The notes under the pieces were generated by a model. It was not told the origin of the DNA. It did not search any database and saw nothing but the letters and a program-made list of their open reading frames with translations. From contig JBFGCM010000082.1 of assembly GCA_041581135.1 (NCBI GenBank), positions 1 to 15,802 of the forward strand: a DNA stretch of 15,802 nucleotides, written 5' to 3'. The stretch is from JBFGCM01 sp041581135 (GTDB taxonomy: Bacteria; Actinomycetota; Acidimicrobiia; Spongiisociales; UBA5794). Position 1 is the first letter of the stretch. Each line of letters starts with the position of its first letter. Shown here in pieces: positions 6,075 through 12,401 of the stretch. Position numbers and translations under genes: made by a program.

Positions 6075-7579
6075 CCCGGGCGGCGATGTGGCTCAGCGGC
6101 GTGCTCGCCTTCTTCAAGAAGGACCTCGCCTCGATCATCAGGCAACCGCGACTCGTGCTGACGCTGGTACTGGGCCCGTTCGTCATCCTGGCCCTCTTCG
6201 GCGTGGGCTACAAGCAACAGATCGACCCGTTGCGCGCGGTCTTCGTGGTCACCGATGATGGCGAGTACGTGGATGAGCTCGAGGCGAGAGCCGAGGAGTT
6301 CTCCGAGGACTTCCGGTTCGTCGGCCGGGTGGACAACGAGGCGGCGGCAAGGGCGGCGCTCCGTAGCGGCCGGGCCGACGTCGCCATCGTCGTGCCCCCC
6401 GATCCTGCCGGCACCATTCTGGAGGGCGAACGAGCGGTCTTCACCGTGCTCCACGACCGGCTGGATCCCTTCGAGCAGGCCACCATCTCCTTGCTGGCGC
6501 GTAGCACGGTGAACGGTCTCAACGAGCGCGTTCTGAACGAGCTTGTGGCGGCCGGCCAGCAGGAGGCGGACGACATCGAGGCCCTGTTGCCGGCGACGCG
6601 TCAGAGCCTGACCGCCATGCGGGCCGCCATGGAGGCCGGCAACCGCCCTGAAGCGATCCGCCGACGCGCCGAGCTGGTGGCGGCGATCGAAGAGCTCCAG
6701 GCACAGACCGTCGCCGCCGACGCAGTGGTCGACAGCGTGGATGGAGCTGACGGTGAGGCATCGGTGTCGGGCGACCTCGCCACGCTTCGGCAGCGTGCCC
6801 TGGATCTAGACCTGGACGGTGCCGACGGCTCCCTCGACGACGAACTCGCCGCCATCGGAGAGATGGAGCGAGAGGTGGCCGCCTTGGAGTCTGCAATGAG
6901 CGACTTCCGCCGCATCCCCGCCGAGGTGCTGGTACGTCCCTTCGGAGCCGATACGGACGTGGTCGCTGCCGTCGATCTGCAGGTGGTCGACTTCTACGCT
7001 CCGGGCGTCATCGCCCTGCTGCTGCAGCATCTCGGCATCGTGTTCGGCGGCCTGTCGTTGGTCCGCGAGCGTGCACGCGGCACCACCGAGGTGTTTCGGG
7101 TTGCACCGCTGCAACCCCTTCAGATCCTGCTCGGGAAGTATGCCGCCTACCTGGTGGCCTCTGCCGTGGTGGCGGCTGCTCTCGGGCTCCTCATGCTGTA
7201 CGTCTTCGGCATTCCGCTGGTCGGTTCCGTCGGCAGTTTCATTGCGGTCATAGTGCTGCTCAGCCTCGCCTCACTGGGGATCGGCTTCGTGCTGTCCTCG
7301 CTGGTGCAGACCGACATGCAGGCGGTCAACGGGGCGTTGATCATTCTTCTGCTGGGCACGTTCTTCAGCGGGTTCTTCCTCAGCCTGGATCGACTGACTC
7401 CGCCCGTGCGAGTGGTGTCATGGGCCCTGCCGATCACCCATGCCATCGACTCGCTCCGCGACGTGATGTTCCGAGGCGTCGGCGTCGACCTCCGCACGTG
7501 GGTCGCCCTGGGCGGTGGAAGCGTGCTGCTGTTCCTAGTCGCCCTCGCGCTACTGCATCGCGGGCTTCGAACCGACTGA
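6071..7579 (+). CDS. ABC-2 type permease with large extracytoplasmic coiled-coil domain
   Basis: A 502-residue permease. A cytoplasmic amphipathic head (FFKKDLASIIRQPRLV) leads into TM1 (28-46), then about 260 residues outside the membrane, then five more segments (about 309-330, 357-380, 386-411, 418-438, 475-496). This is the ABC2_membrane_3 layout of six helices with a big loop after TM1. The loop contains an alpha/beta part (54-130) and a helical, Ala/Glu/Arg-rich part (about 155-280) with coiled-coil character, longer than in many homologues. VRERARGTTEVFRVAPL (331-347) is the conserved cytoplasmic coupling region. With the ATPase it forms an exporter, probably two ATPases per two permeases. 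Its last 30 bases overlap the end of the convergent B12-binding gene. Confidence 0.9.
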   Translation: MTRAAMWLSGVLAFFKKDLASIIRQPRLVLTLVLGPFVILALFGVGYKQQIDPLRAVFVVTDDGEYVDELEARAEEFSEDFRFVGRVDNEAAARAALRSGRADVAIVVPPDPAGTILEGERAVFTVLHDRLDPFEQATISLLARSTVNGLNERVLNELVAAGQQEADDIEALLPATRQSLTAMRAAMEAGNRPEAIRRRAELVAAIEELQAQTVAADAVVDSVDGADGEASVSGDLATLRQRALDLDLDGADGSLDDELAAIGEMEREVAALESAMSDFRRIPAEVLVRPFGADTDVVAAVDLQVVDFYAPGVIALLLQHLGIVFGGLSLVRERARGTTEVFRVAPLQPLQILLGKYAAYLVASAVVAAALGLLMLYVFGIPLVGSVGSFIAVIVLLSLASLGIGFVLSSLVQTDMQAVNGALIILLLGTFFSGFFLSLDRLTPPVRVVSWALPITHAIDSLRDVMFRGVGVDLRTWVALGGGSVLLFLVALALLHRGLRTD

Positions 7580-8521
7580 AGCCTGCAGCGCCGCATCGAC
7601 CCACTCCCCGGCCAACGCCGCTTCTCGAGGCAAGCAGTCGAGCAGCGTTGCGAGGATCGTACGGGGATGAGGGGCGTCGGCGGTGTCGGCGCGGCGTCGT
7701 TGCCACGCCACCTGGTGGGAGAGTATCGAAGGGTCGTCACAGAGCAACCCGGCCAGGAGGCTGCGGAACATCCACGCTGCCGCGTTCACGAGGTGGTGAT
7801 CGCCAGGCGATCCGTCGACGAGCCGCTCGGCGAGGCAATCGGTGACATCGGAGCGCGTTGCTTCGAGGAACGTGTACTCGGCCTGCGCCTCGGAGTCGGC
7901 CGCTTGGAACTCGACACTTGCTGTTCGCAGCGAGTCGACAAGCGACCTGGCCGCCGCTGCGTTGGGAGCCCACGCGGTGGCGCCGAGCAGCCGTGCCCGA
8001 GTGTCGTCGGCACCAAATGCCGTGCCGCCCGCTATCACCGGAGTGCCGGTGTCGAGCGCGGCCACGACCATCTTTCGGGCGCCGACGAGATTCGCCGGCA
8101 GCGAGCAGCTGACCGCCACCGCGTGGTAGCCGTCGTCGTGCACCAAGCTGGCGAGCTGGGCGGCGTGGGTCGACGCCGGAGCCAGAGAGGTGCGCACGCC
8201 GCGGCTCGCCAGGCCGCTCGCCACCGTCTCGGCGGCCAACCCGTGCCACTCCCCGTCCGCACAGGTGACCAGCACCTTGAGGCCCGACATCGGCTCGGTG
8301 CGGAACCTCGCAGCCGCAGACCGCACGAGCGCCGCCGCCGCTTTGGTTGCGGCATGCTCGGCGGCAACCGTGATCTCGTTCGCTTCCCACCTGCGGCCTA
8401 CTTCCCGTTGTCCCCGGGGCACGAGGACATCGATGACGTCGTCGAGCGACTCGGGATGGGCGTCTTCTGCCGGTACCGGCGCCATCGAGAGGTATCGAGT
8501 CAGCTCGGGCCACTCACTCAT
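7550..8521 (-). CDS. CarH-like cobalamin-binding photoreceptor domain protein without DNA-binding domain
   Basis: A 323-residue protein. Residues about 25-75 form the helical B12 cap domain with a Trp-x9-Glu-His motif (W45, E55, H56) plus V52; these correspond in spacing to W131, V138, E141 and H142 that surround the adenosyl group in Thermus CarH. Residues 80-200 form the Rossmann-like B12-binding domain: E91-x-H93 (the lower axial His of ExHxxG, with the final Gly replaced by Ala96), SCSLP (138-142) and GGTAF (165-169). There is no MerR-type helix-turn-helix. Residues about 205-320 are a helical domain I cannot name. The residue after W45 is Glu, not the His (H132) that caps cobalt after photolysis in CarH. 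Its start lies inside the phosphatase gene (8-base overlap), implying tight coupling. I infer light or adenosylcobalamin sensing for the partner switch. Confidence 0.85.
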   Translation of the reverse strand: MSEWPELTRYLSMAPVPAEDAHPESLDDVIDVLVPRGQREVGRRWEANEITVAAEHAATKAAAALVRSAAARFRTEPMSGLKVLVTCADGEWHGLAAETVASGLASRGVRTSLAPASTHAAQLASLVHDDGYHAVAVSCSLPANLVGARKMVVAALDTGTPVIAGGTAFGADDTRARLLGATAWAPNAAAARSLVDSLRTASVEFQAADSEAQAEYTFLEATRSDVTDCLAERLVDGSPGDHHLVNAAAWMFRSLLAGLLCDDPSILSHQVAWQRRRADTADAPHPRTILATLLDCLPREAALAGEWVDAALQASVGSKPAMQ

Positions 8522-10196
8522 TGGAGTCCACCGCCTTCACCACTGCGACCAAGACGTCATCCAGCGGATCACCCGAGGTCCAGGTGTCGACCGCGGCGCC
8601 GACATCCTCGGCCATGCCGGACGCCGGACCGGACCATGCGCCGAGAAGCGTCTGGCCCAGCCGTTCGATGCCGAAGAACGCCCTACCGAACCGACCCTCG
8701 GTGACTCCGTCGGAGTAGAGCACGATTGCGGCTCCGGGCTCGAGATGGACTTCGGTGACGTCGAAGCGAGGTTCCGGCGTCACGCCGAGCATCGTGCCGC
8801 TGGCATCGAGCTCGTGCCACTCCCCGTGGCCGACGTGAATCGCCGGTGGGTGACCCGCTGAAGCCACGACGACCCGAGTTCCCGAGGGTCCCGGTTCACA
8901 GCGCAACAGCGCTGCCGTGAGCATCGGACGGGAGTCCTCCCCCAGTAGCACCCGGTTCAGTACCTCGAGGGTGCGTTTCGGATCTTCCGCCGAGAGCGCA
9001 GCCGCCCGGAGGGCAGATCGGCACAACTCGGCGTGACCCGCAGCGACCACCCCCTTCCCGCAGACGTCACCCACCGCCACCATCCACGTACCGTCGGCCA
9101 GGCGGAAGACGTCGTAGAGGTCGCCACTGAGCCGCACGAGGTCGGTGGCCGGTCGGTAGTGAATGGCGATGTCGAGGCCGGGCACCTCGGGGGTCGGCCT
9201 CGTCTCCCGGGTCTGGAACATCGAGATGAAGCGCGAGCGGTCTGCGTAGAGCTCGGCGTGGGCGAGGGCTACCGCTCCTCGCTTCGAGATCGCCTCCAGC
9301 AACTCCGGAGTGGTCGATCGCTCCGGATCGTCCCGGAGCAACGCGACGACGTTGCCGATCCGCGTGCCGTGGGACATGAGGGGCACGGCAACCAGGTTGG
9401 CGTCTGCGAGCTCCAGCGCCGGCACGCCTGGGATGTCGGTGCGCAGCCAGACATCGGGGTTCGCCGCCACAGCCGTCGCTCCGGTCGACATGGCCAGGCG
9501 ATCGGCGGATGCGAGCAGCTGGTGCGTGCTGCCGACCTCGATCCGGGGCGCGTCGTCTTCCTCGCGCTTCACACACGTGAGGACCCAACCTGCCGGATCG
9601 TCGAGGCGCACATCCACGATGCAGGCTGCGGCGACCCGCGGCGCGATGAGGTCGGCGAGACGCTCGGCGACGCGCTCGGTGTTCAAGGTTCCGGTGAGCC
9701 GATCACCCGCATCGATGAGGAAGTGCAGCTCCTCTCTCGAGGCGAGCTCCTTCGCCATGAGTTCGGACCGCTCCAGCTCGTTCATGTAGCGGTCGGTGAT
9801 GTCATACACGATGCCGAAGCCGGCCACGGGCGAGCCTTCGTCACCCAGCAAGATCCTCCCCTGTCCTTCCAGCCATCTGGTCTCACCACTCGGCAGGATT
9901 GCGCGGTGCCGGATCGAGTAATCGCCACCCTGTTCGGCCACCTTCTGGATCACCGCCAGCGCCTCGTCCCGGTCCTCGGGGTGAATGCGTTCCACGAACG
10001 CATCGAACGTCCCCTCGAAGACGCCTGCTTCGAGTCCGTAGACCCGCTCGGTGGTTTCGTCCCACGTGACGGCGCCCGCAGCGGGGTGCCATTGCCAGGT
10101 GCCCACACCGATGTTGCCCAACAGCTCCATCGGAGTCCGGGAACCGAAGGGGACTTGGTCGCCTGCGGAGTCGGCGTCGTTGACGGCGTCGGCCAC
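8514..10196 (-). CDS. PAS-GAF-SpoIIE (RsbU-like) serine phosphatase
   Basis: A 560-residue regulator. A PAS domain covers about 25-138 (WQWHPAAGAVTWDETTERVYG, and WLEGQGRIL ending in GIVYDITDR); a GAF domain covers about 155-318; the SpoIIE/PP2C phosphatase covers about 335-556. Metal-binding positions are visible: G358-D359, G376-D377 followed by VCGKG, D496-G497 in LYSDGVTEG, and D546-D547. Such proteins dephosphorylate STAS antagonists, freeing them to capture the anti-sigma kinase; the likely partner here is the STAS protein at 13443-13781. PAS and GAF would bind unknown small ligands. GTG 10196 lacks a clear ribosome binding site, and an in-frame ATG at 10130 is an alternative, but the longer form is kept because PAS begins right after it. 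It is coupled to the B12 protein. Confidence 0.92.
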   Translation of the reverse strand: MADAVNDADSAGDQVPFGSRTPMELLGNIGVGTWQWHPAAGAVTWDETTERVYGLEAGVFEGTFDAFVERIHPEDRDEALAVIQKVAEQGGDYSIRHRAILPSGETRWLEGQGRILLGDEGSPVAGFGIVYDITDRYMNELERSELMAKELASREELHFLIDAGDRLTGTLNTERVAERLADLIAPRVAAACIVDVRLDDPAGWVLTCVKREEDDAPRIEVGSTHQLLASADRLAMSTGATAVAANPDVWLRTDIPGVPALELADANLVAVPLMSHGTRIGNVVALLRDDPERSTTPELLEAISKRGAVALAHAELYADRSRFISMFQTRETRPTPEVPGLDIAIHYRPATDLVRLSGDLYDVFRLADGTWMVAVGDVCGKGVVAAGHAELCRSALRAAALSAEDPKRTLEVLNRVLLGEDSRPMLTAALLRCEPGPSGTRVVVASAGHPPAIHVGHGEWHELDASGTMLGVTPEPRFDVTEVHLEPGAAIVLYSDGVTEGRFGRAFFGIERLGQTLLGAWSGPASGMAEDVGAAVDTWTSGDPLDDVLVAVVKAVDSNE

Positions 10197-10259
10197 CGAC
10201 GAACGTTAGGCGTCTGGCCCGGCAATCGCACCGAGAGAGCGAGGTCCCCACACGCGAGG

Positions 10260-10284
10260 AACGGCCCCGAGGGGTGGGGCCGTT
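10260..10284 (-). terminator. Hairpin after the DUF6458 gene
   Basis: AACGGCCCC (10260-10268) pairs with GGGGCCGTT (10276-10284) across a 7-base loop. It lies between the DUF6458 stop (10309) and the phosphatase start (10196), so it likely ends the DUF6458 transcript. No T tract follows. Confidence 0.6.
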
Positions 10285-10308
10285 GCTCGCCGGGGAAGCG
10301 GACGTTGG

Positions 10309-10548
10309 TCAGATCGCGCTGGTTCGCTGCTCCTCGACCACGGTATGGCCGTCATCGCTCACTTGACGCGTACGCTGCGTCGTGAAGCTGGTGAAGCCGG
10401 TGGTGAAGATGGCGAAGATCAAGCCAATCGTTCCCACCACCATGAGGATCACGCCGATCGCCGACAGGTCCAGGCCTTCCACGGCCGCAGACACCGCAAA
10501 CGTCAGAATGGCTCCGATGGCGATGAGGATCAGGCTGAATGCACCCAT
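10309..10548 (-). CDS. DUF6458 family small membrane protein
   Basis: A 79-residue protein with two membrane segments (about 4-22 and 29-50) separated by a short acidic turn (VEGLDLSAIG), followed by a polar tail rich in Thr, Arg and Asp. The pattern LILIAIGAILTFAV, then GVILMVVGTIGL matches the actinobacterial DUF6458 family, whose function is unknown. The ATG at 10548 has AGAAAGGAA upstream. The neighbours suggest a stress-induced membrane protein; it may share the promoter at 10818-10843 with the small gene upstream. Its message would end at the hairpin at 10260-10284. Confidence 0.85.
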   Translation of the reverse strand: MGAFSLILIAIGAILTFAVSAAVEGLDLSAIGVILMVVGTIGLIFAIFTTGFTSFTTQRTRQVSDDGHTVVEEQRTSAI

Positions 10549-10575
10549 TGCGTGTTGTTCCTTTCTCGATGTGCT

Positions 10576-10605
10576 CAGATGTGATGTGGTCAGATGTGAT
10601 GTGGT
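10576..10605 (-). repeat. 15-base tandem direct repeat, two copies
   Basis: CAGATGTGATGTGGT occurs twice in direct succession (10576-10590, 10591-10605), with a degenerate partial third copy at the left. It fills much of the 78-base gap between the small membrane gene and the ribosome binding site of the DUF6458 gene. No hairpin or promoter is evident in it. Confidence 0.85.
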
Positions 10606-10626
10606 CGGTCGACTGCTGGTTGCCCC

Positions 10627-10764
10627 TCACACCGTGTCGGCCGAGGCGCCGGAGGACGTGCCGAGCCATCTCGAGGCAAGGAGTCCGGCCGCAATGAGCG
10701 CAGTGGCGACCAACGTCGATACGCCCATACCCCGCAGTCCTTTGAAGGCGGCTAAGAGATGCAC
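10627..10764 (-). CDS. 45-residue single-TM membrane peptide
   Basis: GTG 10764 has GAAAGGA eight bases upstream, the same style of site as the neighbouring DUF6458 and exporter genes, and a consensus stress promoter lies about 50 bases further up. The product has a short basic head (LLAAFKGLRGMG), one membrane segment (about 16-32, STLVATALIAAGLLASRWLG) and a small Ser/Ala tail. I do not recognise a family. Such small membrane peptides are easily missed by annotation; the combination of promoter, ribosome binding site and TM segment supports it being real. Confidence 0.6.
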   Translation of the reverse strand: MHLLAAFKGLRGMGVSTLVATALIAAGLLASRWLGTSSGASADTV

Positions 10765-10817
10765 GGTCGTTCCTTTCGTTCTGCTCGACGACATCCGAGG
10801 CCGTCGCTGCGGAGGAC

Positions 10818-10843
10818 GTACCCCGGTCACCGGCGGGACAAAC
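10818..10843 (-). promoter_or_regulatory. SigF/SigB-type promoter of the small membrane genes
   Basis: On the minus strand GTTT (10843-10840), 16 bases, GGGTAC (10823-10818); both boxes are exact. Transcription would start near 10811, about 47 bases before GTG 10764, and probably continues into the DUF6458 gene. Confidence 0.7.
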
Positions 10844-10873
10844 ATCCTTCACAGTCAGCTGGAACACGAAGGT

Positions 10874-10920
10874 CCGGGTCGGCAGCAGATGCTGAACGCG
10901 GGCCGGGTCGGCAGCAGATG
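10874..10920 (+). repeat. 18-base direct repeats upstream of the BrkB-like gene
   Basis: CCGGGTCGGCAGCAGATG occurs at 10874-10891 and 10903-10920 without mismatch, offset by 29 bases. The second copy ends on the first base of the proposed -35 box (GTTT, 10920-10923). A role as a regulator-binding site is possible; a local duplication with no role is the alternative. Confidence 0.85.
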
Positions 10921-10945
10921 TTTCACGCCGACTTGCAGCGGGAAT
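10920..10945 (+). promoter_or_regulatory. Possible stress-type promoter of the BrkB-RsbW operon
   Basis: GTTT (10920-10923), 16 bases, GGGAAT (10940-10945), 57 bases before GTG 11002. The -10 has one deviation from GGGTAT. It is divergent to the promoter at 10818-10843. Confidence 0.45.
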
Positions 10946-11001
10946 GTCAGTTGCAGGCTCACCGCATCAGATCCCAGCACATCGAAGTCGAGGAGGGTCA
11001 C

Positions 11002-11997
11002 GTGAAGAAGTTCGTCGAGCTGGCCACCGGCGTGACGGTTGCCGCTGCGATCGTGATCGGGGCACTGCGGCGACCCACTACGGCGACGGTGTCGCCCACC
11101 GGCACCAGTCCTCGCCTCCGACCGCCGGCCGCCGCGCCCATACCGCGCCCCGAGCGCACTTCGCCGGAGGGCGCGCCGACGCTGGTAACGACCGCCAAGT
11201 CGTTGCTCGCCGCGATCAAGGCAGACCGGCTTCCCCTGATGGCCGCCGCCGCGGCGTTCTACGCCTTCCTGGCGCTCGTACCCGCCATCCTGGCCGTGGT
11301 CACCGTGTACGGGCTCGTCGCGGATCCCTCTCAGGTCGCTGCTCAGGTCGCCGGCCTGAGTGCGGCCGTACCCACCCCTGTCGTCGAGTTTCTGGAGCAC
11401 CAGCTGACCTCGATCGCGGGGGCCGACAACAGCGGCCTGGGGATCGGGCTGGCGCTGTCCATCGCCGGACTCCTGTGGAGCACGTCCAAGGCCGCACAGG
11501 TACTCCTGAAGGCCCAGAACGCCGTCTACGGGGTGGAGGAAGGCCGGGGCTTTGCCAAGCAGCGGCTGGTGGCGATCGCCGTGACCCTGGGCGCGCTGAT
11601 CCTCGTCGTAGCCGTGCTCTTGGCCTCCGCCCTCGTGCCCCAGCTCGCAAGCGACCTCTCCGACTCGGTGCGATCCCTCGTCACGGTCGGGCAATGGTTC
11701 GGACTCGGTCTGATCACCGCGGGTGCGCTCGCCGCTCTCTACCGATGGGGCCCCAACCGATCGACCGCAGAGCGGCGGTTCGTGTTGACAGGGGCGCTCG
11801 TGGCCACCGTCATGTGGCTCGGCTCGTCACTTGGCCTTGCCTTCTACGTGTCGCAGTTCGGCTCCTACAACGAGACCTACGGCACCCTCGGCAGCATCAT
11901 CGTGGTGCAGACGTGGCTCTTCGTGAGTGCCCTGGCGGTGCTCGCAGGTGCCGAGCTGGACGCGGTGCTGACGGAAGAGACCGTCAGGACGGACTGA
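11002..11997 (+). CDS. YihY/virulence factor BrkB-family membrane protein
   Basis: A 331-residue protein from GTG 11002, with AGGAGGG at 10991-10997. A short N-terminal hydrophobic segment (8-21) and a Pro-rich linker (25-60) precede the YihY/BrkB core: LPLMAAAAAFYAFLALVPAI (77-96), LLWSTSKAAQVLLKAQNAVYG (157-177), ALYRWGPNR (245-253) and YGTLGSIIVVQTWLFVSALAVLAGAELDAVL (293-323), the most conserved parts of the family. Six or so membrane helices are visible. Function is not settled for this family; several members were once called RNase BN in error. The tail ends in a one-base stop/start overlap with the kinase gene, so the anti-sigma kinase is translated from the same message. Confidence 0.88.
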   Translation: MKKFVELATGVTVAAAIVIGALRRPTTATVSPTGTSPRLRPPAAAPIPRPERTSPEGAPTLVTTAKSLLAAIKADRLPLMAAAAAFYAFLALVPAILAVVTVYGLVADPSQVAAQVAGLSAAVPTPVVEFLEHQLTSIAGADNSGLGIGLALSIAGLLWSTSKAAQVLLKAQNAVYGVEEGRGFAKQRLVAIAVTLGALILVVAVLLASALVPQLASDLSDSVRSLVTVGQWFGLGLITAGALAALYRWGPNRSTAERRFVLTGALVATVMWLGSSLGLAFYVSQFGSYNETYGTLGSIIVVQTWLFVSALAVLAGAELDAVLTEETVRTD

Positions 11998-12401
11998 TGG
12001 GCGCGATGCTGGTAGACCTCCGTCTCGCACCCACGGCCGATGCCCCGGCGACGGCACGTCGCGCCCTCTCCGACGCGCTCGAGGAGTACGCCACCACTAC
12101 ACCGCTCGAGGACGCGGCGCTGGTGGTCAGCGAGATGGTCTCCAACGCAGTGCGCTACGGACCCGACGAATCCAGCGTGACGCTCGATGTCGTCGCCACC
12201 GCCGGCACGCTGCAGATCTCGGTCACCGATCTCGGAGCGGGCTTCGAACCGGCGCGAGCGATCGCTGGAGCCGGCTATGGGCTGTCCGTGATCGAGGCCC
12301 TCACCAGAGATTGGGGGGTCGTGTCGACCGGCGACTACTGCCGAGTGTGGTGCGATCTCGACTTCGCGGTATCAACGCAGCAGCTCGAGGCTGTGTCGTA
12401 G
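11997..12401 (+). CDS. RsbW-like anti-sigma factor serine kinase
   Basis: A 134-residue stand-alone Bergerat-fold ATPase. The N-box reads SEMVSNAVRYG with E46 and N50, the G1 box is TDLGAGF (D78, G80, G82) and the G2 box is GAGYGL (91-96), so all ATP-binding motifs are intact, unlike the two other RsbW-like proteins close by. RsbW/UsfX proteins bind the sigma factor and phosphorylate a STAS antagonist on serine; the natural partners here are the sigma factor at 12372-13088 and S57 of the STAS protein. ATG 11997 overlaps the BrkB-like stop (TGATG). The gene is convergent with the sigma gene and their last 30 bases overlap, an unusual position compared with the usual rsbV-rsbW-sigB order. Confidence 0.88.
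   Translation: MGAMLVDLRLAPTADAPATARRALSDALEEYATTTPLEDAALVVSEMVSNAVRYGPDESSVTLDVVATAGTLQISVTDLGAGFEPARAIAGAGYGLSVIEALTRDWGVVSTGDYCRVWCDLDFAVSTQQLEAVS

Noticed and set aside
8522..10308. Cobalamin riboswitch upstream of the B12-binding gene
   Set aside because: The gene starts inside the phosphatase gene, and the 112-base gap before the phosphatase holds only a terminator-like hairpin, too short for that riboswitch.
10352..10867. Minus-strand frame covering the tandem repeat and both small membrane genes
   Set aside because: Its composition is random (His/Arg-rich), and the two smaller frames inside it have proper starts, ribosome binding sites and TM segments.
10576..10920. Possible CRISPR-like repeats
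   Set aside because: Only two copies each of two unrelated short repeats, one without spacer; no cas genes nearby.
10759..11001. N-terminal extension of the BrkB-like protein by 81 residues
   Set aside because: It would cross the repeat and promoter region and consists of low-complexity Arg/Ser-rich sequence; GTG 11002 has a clear AGGAGGG site.
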